Origin: Corynebacterium kalinowskii
GTDB taxonomy: Bacteria; Actinomycetota; Actinomycetes; Mycobacteriales; Mycobacteriaceae
Assembly (NCBI RefSeq): GCF_009734385.1
Contig: NZ_CP046452.1
Location: forward strand, 124,001 to 188,000
Direction of reading: 5' to 3'
DNA: 64,000 nt
In this document: in pieces, positions 28,437 to 37,484 of the stretch
Layout of the letters: each line of letters starts with the position of its first letter
How positions within the stretch are numbered: position 1 is the first letter of the stretch
The notes under the pieces: model-generated
Databases searched by the model: none
What the model was told of the DNA's origin: nothing
The model's input: the letters and a program-made list of their open reading frames with translations, nothing else
Position numbers and translations under genes: made by a program

Positions 28437-29138
28437 CTAGTAATTCTCGCGCTTCTTCACCCAATTGATCACGGCATAGGTGATCGGCATCATGCAGATC
28501 TCGACGGCGGTCTTCCACAGAAAGCCGACGACGGTGTAATTCACGGTGTCGGAGAATGTCGTGATACCGATGACCGGGGCGGCGATGAGGCAGAAGATCA
28601 AGGTATCGCCGAATTCACCGACGACGGTGGATGAGATCAGACGCGCCCACAGGGACTTCTCGCCGGTCTTTTCTTTGATCTTGACCAGGGTAAATGCGTT
28701 GAGCAGCTGTCCGACTAGGTAGCCGGCGAGCGAAGCGAGGACGATCTGTGGGACCAATCCGAGGACGCCAGCGAAGGATTCTTGGCCTTCGTAGAAGTCA
28801 GCGCCCGGCAGCCCGATGGCGATATAGAAGGCAATGACAGCGAGGATCATGCCGACGAAACCGGTCCAGATCGCGTTGCGAGTGGCCTTGAATCCGTAGC
28901 ATTCAGAGAGTACGTCGCCGATCACATAGGCGACGGGGAAGAGGAAGAAGGCACCATCGGTGATGATCGGGCCGAAGGCAACACCCTTTTGGGCGGTGAT
29001 ATTGGAGATGATGAAGATCGCCACAAACAGGGCGAGCAGCACCGGGTAGAAGGAACGTTGGACAGTGATGTGGCGGGGGGCATGAACGGACGCAGCGTTG
29101 GCTACGCCCTCCCCAGACTTAGAAGTGTTCACTAGCAT
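28437..29138 (-). CDS. yhhQ: Queuosine precursor transporter (VUT/YhhQ family)
   Basis: A 233-residue membrane transporter with six helices that imports 7-deaza-guanine precursors (preQ0/preQ1) or the queuine base. Family blocks are [36 protein letters not shown] and [19 protein letters not shown]. The first 30 residues form a hydrophilic cytoplasmic extension. It diverges from gluQRS, which modifies queuosine-containing tRNA-Asp. The two start codons are only 8 bases apart, a strong functional link. Confidence 0.93.
   Translation of the reverse strand: MLVNTSKSGEGVANAASVHAPRHITVQRSFYPVLLALFVAIFIISNITAQKGVAFGPIITDGAFFLFPVAYVIGDVLSECYGFKATRNAIWTGFVGMILAVIAFYIAIGLPGADFYEGQESFAGVLGLVPQIVLASLAGYLVGQLLNAFTLVKIKEKTGEKSLWARLISSTVVGEFGDTLIFCLIAAPVIGITTFSDTVNYTVVGFLWKTAVEICMMPITYAVINWVKKRENY
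29133..29138 (+). promoter_or_regulatory. -10 box TAGCAT of gluQRS, overlapping yhhQ start
   Basis: TAGCAT ends 8 bases before the gluQRS ATG and contains the reverse-strand yhhQ start codon. The two divergent transcripts must therefore compete. Confidence 0.45.
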
Positions 29139-29146
29139 TAACTACC

Positions 29147-29977
29147 ATGATCGGACGCTATGCCCCAAGCCCGAGTGGTGACCTCCACTTCGGAAATCTG
29201 CGCACCGCCCTGCTCGCGTGGTTGTTCGCGCGTTACGACGGCGGTTCGTTTCTCCTACGGGTCGAAGATGTTGACACCGGCAGGTCTTCCCGTGAATCCG
29301 CACAGCGCCAGCTCGAGGACCTGGCCGCCATTGGCCTGGACTGGGATGGTGATGTGTTGTATCAATCCACCAGGTCAGCCGCATATGCGGCGGCATTAAA
29401 TCAGCTGCCGACCTTCGAATGCTATTGCTCTCGCAAGGACATCCAGGAGGCATCGAGAGCCCCGCACGCCATCCCGGGGTCGTACCCTGGCACGTGCCGT
29501 GATGGTGGCGTACCCTCTGGCCGGCCGCCTGCGTTGCGACTGCGTTCTGAGGTGCGTGAATTTACCGTGCACGACTACTTCGCCGGCTCGTATACCGGCG
29601 AAGTGGATGACATGATTCTGCGCCGCGGCGATGGTGACTGGGCCTACAACCTGGCCGTGGTGGTGGATGATGCCTTTCAGGGCGTCAACCAGGTAGTGCG
29701 CGGGGATGATTTGCTCTCCTCCGCCCCAAGGCAGGCTTATCTAGCTTCACTTTTAGGTCTGCCGGTTCCTGAGTACGTCCACGTTCCGTTGGTGCTCAAC
29801 AAAGAAGGCAAACGCTTAGCCAAGCGCGATGGCGCAGTGACGCTGCGAGAGATGGATCTAGTGGAAGCGAAGGAAAGACTCGCGCTATCGATCGGGCTTC
29901 AACCGGCATCGCCGGCCGGGCTTTTGGAACAGTTCGACCCCGCAAAGTTGTCCCGAGAAGCGGTGGTGTTCGAGTGA
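29147..29977 (+). CDS. gluQRS: Glutamyl-Q tRNA(Asp) synthetase
   Basis: A 276-residue truncated glutamyl-tRNA synthetase paralogue that attaches glutamate to queuosine in tRNA-Asp. It has the [19 protein letters not shown] signature (HFGN in place of HIGH) and the RVEDVDTGR block. A CYC ... YPGTC group is the likely zinc site, and the KMSKS equivalent is KRLAKRDG. It lacks the anticodon-binding domain, as expected for this family. Its stop overlaps the next start as GTGA. Confidence 0.94.
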   Translation: MIGRYAPSPSGDLHFGNLRTALLAWLFARYDGGSFLLRVEDVDTGRSSRESAQRQLEDLAAIGLDWDGDVLYQSTRSAAYAAALNQLPTFECYCSRKDIQEASRAPHAIPGSYPGTCRDGGVPSGRPPALRLRSEVREFTVHDYFAGSYTGEVDDMILRRGDGDWAYNLAVVVDDAFQGVNQVVRGDDLLSSAPRQAYLASLLGLPVPEYVHVPLVLNKEGKRLAKRDGAVTLREMDLVEAKERLALSIGLQPASPAGLLEQFDPAKLSREAVVFE

Positions 29978-30264
29978 TTCGGGGACGGACCGTCGATAAG
30001 CACGGGCGCTGCGAGCACTACCACTCCGAGCTTGACGTAGTGGCTAACAAGTGCGCGACCTGCGGGGAGTATTGGGCGTGCTACCAGTGTCATCAGGAGT
30101 CCGGGCATGCGTTTGGGGCGATGCCTCGAGACGAAAAAGCCGTCATGTGTGGCGTGTGTGGCCACGAGATGACGGCTGCGGAGTACGCGGATAGTTGCCC
30201 GAAGTGTGGTGCTCAGTTCAATCCGGGCTGCAAGCTACACGCTGGAATCTATTTCGCGGATTAG
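29974..30264 (+). CDS. CHY zinc-finger protein
   Basis: A 96-residue cytoplasmic zinc protein. Paired C/H ligands run through it: [32 protein letters not shown] and [12 protein letters not shown]. These are the pattern of CHY fingers related to yeast Hot13. The GTG start overlaps the gluQRS stop, so it is translationally coupled. Its 3' end overlaps arsC by 30 bases. Its role in bacteria is unknown; metal handling or redox chaperoning is possible. Confidence 0.88.
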   Translation: MIRGRTVDKHGRCEHYHSELDVVANKCATCGEYWACYQCHQESGHAFGAMPRDEKAVMCGVCGHEMTAAEYADSCPKCGAQFNPGCKLHAGIYFAD

Positions 30265-30630
30265 CTGCTGGACGCGGGTGTCGATGTCATCGCGAACCAG
30301 GCGCATGCGCTCCATGCCGGTGATGCCATCGTGGGAAGGTTCCACGGTGACCCAGCGCTCGGTGTTGCCTTCTACCTGGGCGTCTTCGCCAAGGACGATG
30401 ACGCGGTCGGCTTCAGCGAGAAGGGCTGGATCGATCGGTTTTGGCACACCAGCAGACATGTCCGCGCCGACCTCAGCAATCGCCGCGACGGACTCCTGAT
30501 TGAGCTTGGTGCCCGGCTTGGTGCCTGCGGAATGGATCTCCAGGCGATCGCCGGCGTACTTCTCGGCCAGGGCAGCGGCCATTTGGGACTTGCCGCCGTT
30601 GCCGACGCAAATGAACAAAACCTTCTTCAT
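30235..30630 (-). CDS. arsC: Mycothiol-type arsenate reductase (LMW-PTP fold)
   Basis: Reduces arsenate to arsenite for export by the adjacent ACR3 pump. A 131-residue LMW-PTP fold with the loop CVGNGGKS: nucleophile C8, with lysine where phosphatases have arginine. This CX5K form is characteristic of corynebacterial arsenate reductases. Only one other potential redox cysteine is absent, which agrees with a mycothiol/mycoredoxin mechanism rather than an intramolecular disulfide. It lies directly downstream of acr3 on the same strand with no gap. Confidence 0.92.
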   Translation of the reverse strand: MKKVLFICVGNGGKSQMAAALAEKYAGDRLEIHSAGTKPGTKLNQESVAAIAEVGADMSAGVPKPIDPALLAEADRVIVLGEDAQVEGNTERWVTVEPSHDGITGMERMRLVRDDIDTRVQQLIREIDSSV

Positions 30631-31659
30631 TTAGACCTCCTGGGAGAATAGGCGTGGCTTTAGCCACTTCATGACGTAAACAAGCGCGACCAGCACGGGG
30701 ACTTCGATCAACGGCCCAATGGTTCCAGCTAGCGCCTGACCAGATGCCGCGCCGAAAGTGCCGATGGCAACGGCGATGGCAAGCTCAAAGTTATTGCCTG
30801 CTGCGGTGAACGCAACAGAAGCCGATTGCGCGTAGCCCATCCCGGACTTCCAGGAGGCCAGCGTGGCAATGAAAAACATGCCGATGAAGTAGGCAAGGAG
30901 CGGGATCGCGAGGCGAGCCACGGCCCACGGGTTCTCTGCAATGTGCTCGCCCTGCAGGGCGAAGAGCAGCACGATTGTGTAGAGCAAACCCAGCAAAGCG
31001 AGGGGAGAAATGGCGGGAATAAAGGTGTTTTCGTACCAGGCACGACCCTTGAGCTTCTCGCCGAGAACGCGGGACAGCACGCCGAGGAGCAGTGGGATGC
31101 CCAAGAAGACCAGTACCGAGGAAACGATGGCCCAGAAGGAGAATTCGGCCGAGGTCGTCGGCAAGCCCAGCCAGCTTGGGAGTACCTGCAGGTAGAACCA
31201 GCCGAGGATGCCGAACATCAAGACCTGGAAGACGGAGTTGACGGCCACGAGCACCGCGGTGGCTTCGCTGTCCGCACACGCGAGATCGGACCAGACGAGC
31301 ACCATGGCGATGCAGCGTGCGAGGCCAACGATGATCAGGCCGGTGCGCAGTTCAGGCTGGTCGGGGAGGAAGATCCATGCCAGGGTGAACATGAACAGTG
31401 GCCCGACGATCCAGTTGAGGATGAGGGACACCGTCATGAGGCGACGGTCGGACGTGATTTCGCGGGTTTTGTCGTAGCGCACCTTCGCCAGCGGGGGGTA
31501 CATCATGACCAGCAGGCCGATGGCGATGGGGATGGAGACGCTGTCGATTTGGTAGGAGTTCAGCGCGTCGGCAATGCCGGGTACGGTGTTGCCGAGCAGA
31601 AGGCCGAGGCCCATGGCCAGGAGGATCCAGACGGGCAGGAAGCGGTCGAGGAATGACAT
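30631..31659 (-). CDS. acr3: ACR3-family arsenite efflux transporter
   Basis: A 342-residue membrane protein with ten helices that extrudes arsenite. Family features include the RCIAMVLVWSDLACAD segment with the conserved pump cysteine and the LAIAVAIGTFGAASGQALAGTIGP block near the C-terminus. It is divergent from arsR and followed immediately by arsC. ArsR-type repression is expected from the inverted repeat just upstream. Confidence 0.95.
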   Translation of the reverse strand: MSFLDRFLPVWILLAMGLGLLLGNTVPGIADALNSYQIDSVSIPIAIGLLVMMYPPLAKVRYDKTREITSDRRLMTVSLILNWIVGPLFMFTLAWIFLPDQPELRTGLIIVGLARCIAMVLVWSDLACADSEATAVLVAVNSVFQVLMFGILGWFYLQVLPSWLGLPTTSAEFSFWAIVSSVLVFLGIPLLLGVLSRVLGEKLKGRAWYENTFIPAISPLALLGLLYTIVLLFALQGEHIAENPWAVARLAIPLLAYFIGMFFIATLASWKSGMGYAQSASVAFTAAGNNFELAIAVAIGTFGAASGQALAGTIGPLIEVPVLVALVYVMKWLKPRLFSQEV

Positions 31660-31672
31660 TCTTTCACCTTTT

Positions 31673-31688
31673 ATTGAAGTTTATCAAT
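31673..31688. promoter_or_regulatory. Putative ArsR operator
   Basis: Inverted repeat ATTGA-N6-TCAAT, 14 bases upstream of acr3 in the 72-base divergent region shared with arsR. Spacing and AT-richness fit an ArsR site. Confidence 0.55.
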
Positions 31689-31719
31689 ATGTTAAATGTC
31701 CTATCGAGCACTGTCAATA

Positions 31720-31725
31720 TATACT
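31720..31725 (+). promoter_or_regulatory. -10 box TATACT of leaderless arsR
   Basis: TATACT stands exactly six bases before the ATG at 31732, with no ribosome-binding sequence. This is ideal geometry for a leaderless transcript. Confidence 0.65.
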
Positions 31726-31731
31726 GAGTGC

Positions 31732-32043
31732 ATGGAATGTTGTTCGCTGTGTGATGGCCCCCTCTCGGATGGGGAGGCCGAGAGGCTCGCGGCGCTGTTC
31801 AAAGTACTCTCCGACCCCGTCCGATTGCAGTTGCTCTCCGAAATCGAAGCCGCCGGCTGCGGCCCGCTCACCGTCAATGACCTAGTCGGGCGCACCTCAC
31901 TGTCTCAGCCGACCGTCTCGCACCACCTCAAGCTGCTTACCGACGCCGGGTTGCTCCGAAAGGTACGAGTCGGGCGAAGCGTGCTCCACGAAGTGCAGCC
32001 GGAACCGTTCAAAGAGCTGCAAAAGGTACTCGACCTCTCCTAG
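31732..32043 (+). CDS. arsR: ArsR/SmtB-family arsenic-responsive repressor
   Basis: A 103-residue winged-helix repressor that releases DNA on binding arsenite. The N-terminus MECCSLCDG carries a cysteine cluster likely to bind As(III), with another cysteine at AAGCG. The DNA-reading helix is in TSLSQPTVSHHLKLL. The ATG at 31732 is chosen because a -10 box sits six bases upstream. It diverges from acr3-arsC, whose promoter it should control. Its 3' end abuts the convergent copper-oxidase gene with four bases between. Confidence 0.92.
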   Translation: MECCSLCDGPLSDGEAERLAALFKVLSDPVRLQLLSEIEAAGCGPLTVNDLVGRTSLSQPTVSHHLKLLTDAGLLRKVRVGRSVLHEVQPEPFKELQKVLDLS

Positions 32044-32047
32044 TCGA

Positions 32048-34558
32048 TTAGGGAGTCACCACCAATTTGCCGCGAGCTCCGCGTTCGGCATCGATGAAAC
32101 TGTGATTGACCATCGTGTATGTTCCCGCTTCAGGGAACGTTGCTTCCACGAAGCCGCCCTGGGCTGCGCTGAGGTCCAGTGCTTGACCGCCACCAGTTTT
32201 CGGCCCAGCTAGACCAGGGGTAGTGCCATCCAACAAGGTATAGGCGCCTTCCTTGTACATCGTGTGGAATTGTCCGCCCACGATGTGAAAGCTCAACGGG
32301 CGATTCGGCCCGGCGTCGAGGAGCCAAAAACGAGCCGTTTCGCCAGCTTTCAATTGCAGGGGAGTGGCCACATACTGGTCTTCCCAGCCATTGAACACCA
32401 CAGCGTCAGGCTCGCCTGCGGCCAGCTTGGCTGGGTCAACCGGGTTGTCTGACGTGCCGTCCAGGCCGTAAACCTCAGATTGCACCAGCAAAAATTCCTG
32501 ATCCACTGGAGCTAGACCCGGTGGATCAATAATTACCGCACCGAACATGCCCGCGGCCACGTGCATAGACATCGGCATTGTGCCGCAGTGGTACAGCCAA
32601 ATGCCAGCATGGTTGGCGCGAAAATTGTATTCCAGCTGTTCCCCAGGATTAATCGACTTCATCGTCTCATCTGGGGACACTTGCCCAGCATGAAAATCAA
32701 TGGAATGCGCCATGGTGCCGGAGTTGATGAAGGTGACGCGAAACTCGTCGCCGACTTTGCCACGCAGAATCGGACCTTGAATCCCGCCATTGAAAGTCCA
32801 GCGGCCACGGCCGTTGATTTCCGTTTCCTGCACATCGATGGTCACTTCGTGCACCTTTGCTGCCGGAGCGGGCTCGAGGGAGGCGTCTACCAGGGCTGAC
32901 TCTGGCGCCTTGGGCTGCTGCTTAGCAAAGCCTGCGCTGGAGCCACCCGGATTATTGTGGTCTGCATTGCCATCGACGTTGATCTGGAGAGTCATTCCCT
33001 GCATGCGATGACCTGCTATCGAACACCATGCTTCTTGGGATGTTGTGATAATGCCAGCATCAACGGTGGTGGTCGCGCCGGGCTGAAGTCTGCCGGAAGT
33101 AGCACCAGATTCTAAAACGAGGTCATGTATCTGGCCGTCATGATTAGCAACGTTGAGGATGAGCCGGTTGCCTTTGGGAACGTCAATAGCATTTGGGCTA
33201 AACGCCATGCCGTGAATCATGATGTTCACAGTGGTGGTTTGACCGGTAGCCATGGTGGCAGAATCGGATGTCGGTGAAGGTGGCACACTTGTGCCACCAC
33301 TGAACAGCACTGCGAGCGCAGTCAGTGTGGCCACCCCGGCGGTTATTTGATTCCACCGTGGTGCCTTGTGTGGCTCGGGTCCTTCGGATTCCTTCAATAG
33401 CACTGCCTTTTGGGTCTTCACGGCAAATGGCATAGCCACCAAGAACCAACCTAAAGCTCCACATACCAACAAGGAAGCAACTACCTTGAGCCACGAGTTG
33501 GTGCTGTAGATCCAGATCAGCAGACCGCCATTGATCACGGTGGAACGAAACAGTGCGCCCTGGTTCATTGTGTACATTCCTGCGCGTACCGCTGCGGGTC
33601 CGCCGCCAATGGTAGATGGCAAAACGTAGCTCATCGTGCCGATCAGCAACTGTGCAGCGAATCCAACGAGGAGACCCAGCGTGGGCAAGGTGGATCCAAA
33701 AGCAAAAACGAGCAGGGATCCGATCAGCCAGAATTGGCTGAACAGTGCTGAAAGCGCAGCGAAAGAGAGTCGGTCTCGAGGATTGAGCAGGACTCGAAAT
33801 GCGCTGAAAAGGAAGCCCGTCAAGGCCAGCGCCCATCCCGCGGTATAGATGAGTAAACCTGCCTGTGCGCCACGTCCGGTGAGGCTGCCGATAATCCCAA
33901 TGACCAGCCCAATGGATAGAAGGTGCAGCGCGGGTTTGGTGTAGTCCCGCACGATCTGGGTGCGCCACATCGCTGGAAAGAGTACCGCTAGGCTGCCCAG
34001 TGCCGCGAAGCCAACAAAGCCACCGAAGTTCAGTAGTAAATGTGACTCCAGTAGTCGACTTGGCCAGGGGTCAGGAAGTGAAAACGCCATAGCGCCACCG
34101 AAGACTGCGCCCACCATGAGCGACAGTGCGGAGAGTAGATATGCCTGCACGGAATGAGAAAAGCGCTTGTCGCTCTGGTAGAGGCTCAGGAGGAAGCCGA
34201 AATGCCAGATGAGGGCAAGGATCACGCCACCTGCGCCGATGGCGGTGACAACTGGCAGCCCACTGAGCTGGCCGAGGATAATCGCCATGATTGCTGAGTT
34301 GAGCAGATAAAAGCGCCAAACGGTGTGCTCTCGCTGGGAATCTGACACAGCGGAGTGGAGCCATTTTTCGGTGAAGTGTCCGCTCCAGAGCATGACTGAG
34401 TTGGTCAGTGCACCCAGGGTGAATAGATGGATCAGAATCCATCGAAACTGTGGCAATACGGGGTGAATGAGTCCGGCAATTACCAACGCAATCAGCCACC
34501 ACGTGACAAACTTGCTTGCTTTGCTGTGCCAGGAGCGCGGGCGAGCAGACTTAATCAT
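32048..34558 (-). CDS. Membrane-fused NirK-like copper nitrite reductase / multicopper oxidase
   Basis: An 836-residue fusion. Residues 1-420 form about 11 membrane helices of a heme-copper/NnrS-like type with conserved H44 and H61. Residues 440-528 are an extra cupredoxin with type-1 ligands H478, C512, H517 and a methionine at 519 or 522. Residues 565-836 match NirK: H618 and D621 in AHSIDFHA, H623, H657-C658, H666 and M671, then catalytic H758 and type-2 ligand H819. All NirK copper ligands and the Asp/His pair are present. I infer nitrite reductase with a tethered donor. Annotation as laccase is the alternative. Confidence 0.85.
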   Translation of the reverse strand: MIKSARPRSWHSKASKFVTWWLIALVIAGLIHPVLPQFRWILIHLFTLGALTNSVMLWSGHFTEKWLHSAVSDSQREHTVWRFYLLNSAIMAIILGQLSGLPVVTAIGAGGVILALIWHFGFLLSLYQSDKRFSHSVQAYLLSALSLMVGAVFGGAMAFSLPDPWPSRLLESHLLLNFGGFVGFAALGSLAVLFPAMWRTQIVRDYTKPALHLLSIGLVIGIIGSLTGRGAQAGLLIYTAGWALALTGFLFSAFRVLLNPRDRLSFAALSALFSQFWLIGSLLVFAFGSTLPTLGLLVGFAAQLLIGTMSYVLPSTIGGGPAAVRAGMYTMNQGALFRSTVINGGLLIWIYSTNSWLKVVASLLVCGALGWFLVAMPFAVKTQKAVLLKESEGPEPHKAPRWNQITAGVATLTALAVLFSGGTSVPPSPTSDSATMATGQTTTVNIMIHGMAFSPNAIDVPKGNRLILNVANHDGQIHDLVLESGATSGRLQPGATTTVDAGIITTSQEAWCSIAGHRMQGMTLQINVDGNADHNNPGGSSAGFAKQQPKAPESALVDASLEPAPAAKVHEVTIDVQETEINGRGRWTFNGGIQGPILRGKVGDEFRVTFINSGTMAHSIDFHAGQVSPDETMKSINPGEQLEYNFRANHAGIWLYHCGTMPMSMHVAAGMFGAVIIDPPGLAPVDQEFLLVQSEVYGLDGTSDNPVDPAKLAAGEPDAVVFNGWEDQYVATPLQLKAGETARFWLLDAGPNRPLSFHIVGGQFHTMYKEGAYTLLDGTTPGLAGPKTGGGQALDLSAAQGGFVEATFPEAGTYTMVNHSFIDAERGARGKLVVTP

Positions 34559-34564
34559 GACTTT

Positions 34565-34570
34565 AATTTA
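34565..34570 (-). promoter_or_regulatory. -10 box TAAATT of leaderless copper-oxidase gene
   Basis: TAAATT occupies positions -12 to -7 of the ATG at 34558. An AT-rich near-palindrome around it (ATTTACATGTTTAAAT) could be a regulator site. Confidence 0.6.
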
Positions 34571-34604
34571 CATGTTTAAATCCTACGGTTCCACACTTGG
34601 TGAT

Positions 34605-35789
34605 CTAGGAAGCTGTTCTGGTCTGGCGCCACAGCACTAACCCCAGTCCAACTATCAGTAAAGCCAAGGTGGAAAGCCACATCGTAAATTCGAACCAGCC
34701 CAGCTGGAACATGTGCCCGGAGAGCCAGCCAACCACGGAACTGCCTGCGTAGTAGTTGAAAATGTACATGCTGGAAGCTTCTGCGCGGTGGGATTTTGCA
34801 AGTAGTCCCACCCAGCTTGAGGAGGTGGAGTGCAGGGCAAAGAATGCGGCGGTGAAGACGAACAGTGCTACCAACATCACAGGCAAAACATGTGTGTTCA
34901 TCAGGGGGATGGGGATTAAGAGTAAAACTGTGGACCAACAGGCGACCGGTCCCGGTCCGTATCTTTTCACCAGTGTTCCTGCCCGTGCGGAACTCCAGGT
35001 GCCAGCCAAGTACATGATGAACAGCAATCCGACGATGCCCTCGGACAAGCCAAAGAGTGAGATCAATCGAAATCCGAGGTAGTTGTACACGGAGACGAAA
35101 ACGCCCATCGCCAGGAATGGCATGATGAACAGCATGGCTAGGCGGGGATTCTTCCAGTGATTAAGCATCGCCTGTAGCTCGGTGCCGAAATGTAAATCCT
35201 TGGGTCGGAAATTCTGCTGTTTGGGCAAAAGAACCAGCACAAGCACTGCCATGGACAGGGCGAATGTGGCGTTGATGCCCATGGCCCAGCGCCAGCTGGC
35301 AAACTCCACGATTCCGGAGGGGATGAGGCGGCCGATGAGTCCGCCGACTGAGTTTCCGGCGATGTACAGTCCCATCGCGCGGGAGAGGTCTTCGCGGTGA
35401 ATTTCCTCGGATAGCCAGGTCATTGCGACCGCCGGCGTGCCGGCAAAGAACATTCCTTGGAGTGCGCGGATGCCAATGAGGAGCGCGGGGCTGGATACGA
35501 ACGGGATCGCCAGTCCGAGGAGGCTGGCGGCCAGGAGAGAAATGACGAGCACGCGACCGCGACCGAATTTCTCGGACAGGATTGATGCAGGTACTACGCA
35601 GATCGCGAGCATTCCCGTGGCGGCGGAAATAGTCAGCGCTGCCGTCGTGGGGGTGATATCAAACTCACTGCTCAGAGTGGGGAGGAGTGCTTGGGTGCAA
35701 TACAGGCCGTTGAACGTGGCCAGGCCGACAGCGAGCATGGCCAACGTTGCTCGTTGATATGTCGATTCGCCTCTTCGCATGCCCGCCAT
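34605..35789 (-). CDS. MFS transporter, YnfM-like
   Basis: A 394-residue, 12-helix major-facilitator protein of the drug/solute:H+ antiporter type. An SEKFGRGRVLV loop lies after helix 2, the usual MFS signature position, and RALQGMFFAG in helix 4. The ATG at 35789 is supported by a perfect TATAAT six bases upstream. It diverges from a LysR-type regulator gene, which is the likely controller. The substrate is unknown. Confidence 0.9.
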   Translation of the reverse strand: MAGMRRGESTYQRATLAMLAVGLATFNGLYCTQALLPTLSSEFDITPTTAALTISAATGMLAICVVPASILSEKFGRGRVLVISLLAASLLGLAIPFVSSPALLIGIRALQGMFFAGTPAVAMTWLSEEIHREDLSRAMGLYIAGNSVGGLIGRLIPSGIVEFASWRWAMGINATFALSMAVLVLVLLPKQQNFRPKDLHFGTELQAMLNHWKNPRLAMLFIMPFLAMGVFVSVYNYLGFRLISLFGLSEGIVGLLFIMYLAGTWSSARAGTLVKRYGPGPVACWSTVLLLIPIPLMNTHVLPVMLVALFVFTAAFFALHSTSSSWVGLLAKSHRAEASSMYIFNYYAGSSVVGWLSGHMFQLGWFEFTMWLSTLALLIVGLGLVLWRQTRTAS

Positions 35790-35795
35790 ACTGCT

Positions 35796-35801
35796 ATTAT
35801 A
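35796..35801 (-). promoter_or_regulatory. -10 box TATAAT of leaderless MFS gene
   Basis: A consensus TATAAT six bases before the ATG at 35789 in the 57-base region shared with the lysR gene. Confidence 0.7.
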
Positions 35802-35846
35802 TACCTAAACTAGAAGTGTATCCCGAAAAGTGATTCGGAGAATGAA

Positions 35847-36725
35847 TTGAATCTTTCTACTGTCGACATCGCGAGCTTCCTCGCAGTCGCCGAATCGGGC
35901 CACCTCACGGAAACTGCCGCCGCGCTGGACGTTCCGCAACCGACTCTCTCCAGGCGCATCGCCCGACTCGAAGAAGAGCTCGGCGCCACCCTCTTTGATC
36001 GCGTCGGCCGATCGCTGCAGCTTAACGCCCGTGGTCGGGCATTCCAGTCCTATGCCCGTGACATCATGACTGCCACCGATGCCGGCTCCCGCGAGGTTCA
36101 CCGCCTCATGGACCCCGAGCGCGGCACCGTTCGCATAGGCTTCATGCACTCCCTGGGCACCTGGCTCATCCCCTCCCTCCTGCGCGAATACCGCGCCCGC
36201 TTCCCCCAAGTCCAATTTGAACTGTGCCAAGGTCCGGCGCGCGACCTGGAAAACGCCGTGCTTATCGACGACCTCGACCTCGCCTTCGTTAGCCCGGCGC
36301 CAGCATGTCCTGAGGTGTCGTGGGCGGTCCTGCGCACCCAGGAACTGGCGTTGGCGGTACCCAGCGGGCATCCACTAGCCGGACGTTCTTCGGTGCCACT
36401 TGCCGAGCTCAAGGGCGAGCATTTCATCGGAATGTACGAGGCGTACGGCATTCAAATCATTCTCGAGCACCTTGCTGCTGATGCCGGGTTTACTCCCAAG
36501 ATCGCGTTTCGAACCCAGGAAATGACCACAGTCGGTGGCCTCGTTTCCTCTGGTCTGGGCGTCGCCTTGCTTCCCTTAGGGGATCCGGCGTTGGCATTCG
36601 ATGGTGTCGAACTGATTCCGTTAGAACCGCGTTTCGAGCGCGACATCGGCTTGATTTGGCAGTCAGGGCTTTTCGAGGCGCCACCCGTGGAGTTGTTCAA
36701 GAATTTCGTGCTCGGGCGGATCTAG
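35847..36725 (+). CDS. LysR-family transcriptional regulator
   Basis: A 292-residue regulator. The N-terminal winged helix (ASFLAVAESGHLTETAAALD, then QPTLSRRIARLEEELG) is followed by a periplasmic-binding-like effector domain. The start is TTG at 35847, set by a GGAG box six bases upstream; the nearby ATG at 35842 is out of frame. The divergent MFS transporter is its likely target, inferred from the shared 57-base promoter region. Confidence 0.9.
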   Translation: MNLSTVDIASFLAVAESGHLTETAAALDVPQPTLSRRIARLEEELGATLFDRVGRSLQLNARGRAFQSYARDIMTATDAGSREVHRLMDPERGTVRIGFMHSLGTWLIPSLLREYRARFPQVQFELCQGPARDLENAVLIDDLDLAFVSPAPACPEVSWAVLRTQELALAVPSGHPLAGRSSVPLAELKGEHFIGMYEAYGIQIILEHLAADAGFTPKIAFRTQEMTTVGGLVSSGLGVALLPLGDPALAFDGVELIPLEPRFERDIGLIWQSGLFEAPPVELFKNFVLGRI

Positions 36726-36748
36726 CAGAATCCCCAACTCGATAGCAA

Positions 36749-36789
36749 AAACTGCCCCGGTCCCTCCACATGGAAGGCCGGGGCAGTTT
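36749..36789. terminator. Bidirectional intrinsic terminator between lysR and sodA
   Basis: Stem AAACTGCCCCGG / CCGGGGCAGTTT (12 base pairs) with a 17-base loop, flanked by A and T on both sides. It serves the convergent lysR and sodA genes. Confidence 0.88.
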
Positions 36790-36806
36790 GCGGTATTTAA
36801 AGCTAT

Positions 36807-37406
36807 TTACTTAGCAGCTTCGAAGCGCTTTGCTACTTCGTCCCAGTTGTAGACGTTCCAGACAGCCTTGACGTAGTCTGCCTTGACGTTCTTGTACTGG
36901 AGGTAGAAAGCGTGCTCCCACATGTCGAGCATGAGCAGTGGGCGCAGGTCGATGGAGAGGTTGCCCTGCTGGTCGGTCATCTGCTCGATAACGAGGCGCT
37001 CGCCGATGGTGTCCCAAGCCAGAACTGCCCAGCCGGAGCCCTGCAGGCCAAGAGCGGCAGCGTCGAAGTGTGCCTGGAAATCCTCGAAGGAGCCGAAGTC
37101 GCGGACGATGGCGTCGAGAAGCTCACCGGTTGGCTGGCCACCAGCGTTAGGAGCCAGGTTCTTCCAGAACAGGGAGTGGTTGGTGTGTCCACCGAGGTTG
37201 AAAGCCAGGTCCTTGGACAGGCCGGTGACAACTGCGCCGATGGTGCCGTCCTTGCGAGCAGCTTCCATCTTCTCAAGAGCAGCGTTTGCACCGTTGACGT
37301 AGTTCTGGTGGTGCTTGGTGTGGTGCAGCTCCATGATTTCAGCGGAAATGTGTGGCTCGAGAGCGTCGTATGCGTAATCGAGCTGTGGAAGTTCGTACTT
37401 AGCCAT
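36807..37406 (-). CDS. sodA: Superoxide dismutase (Mn/Fe)
   Basis: Converts superoxide to peroxide and oxygen. A 199-residue protein with metal ligands H27 in ELHHTKHHQNYV, H in NHSLFW, and D and H in DMWEHAFYLQY. The glycine/glutamine pattern around the active site (GSGWAVLAWD) fits a Mn or cambialistic enzyme. The ATG at 37406 has a GAAAGG box nine bases upstream; a longer frame that reads upstream through msrA is antisense to it and is not used. It diverges from msrA, pairing two oxidative-stress genes. Confidence 0.96.
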   Translation of the reverse strand: MAKYELPQLDYAYDALEPHISAEIMELHHTKHHQNYVNGANAALEKMEAARKDGTIGAVVTGLSKDLAFNLGGHTNHSLFWKNLAPNAGGQPTGELLDAIVRDFGSFEDFQAHFDAAALGLQGSGWAVLAWDTIGERLVIEQMTDQQGNLSIDLRPLLMLDMWEHAFYLQYKNVKADYVKAVWNVYNWDEVAKRFEAAK

Positions 37407-37471
37407 GTGGTAAAACCTTTCGTTTGACGGTGTGCTCCCCATGATAGGCGTGTTTTGGATTTCCGCAACGA

Positions 37472-37477
37472 TATGAT
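37472..37477 (+). promoter_or_regulatory. -10 box TATGAT of leaderless msrA
   Basis: TATGAT ends seven bases before the ATG at 37485, with no ribosome-binding site. This supports that start over the upstream in-frame ATG at 37455. Confidence 0.6.
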
Positions 37478-37484
37478 GGCGTAT

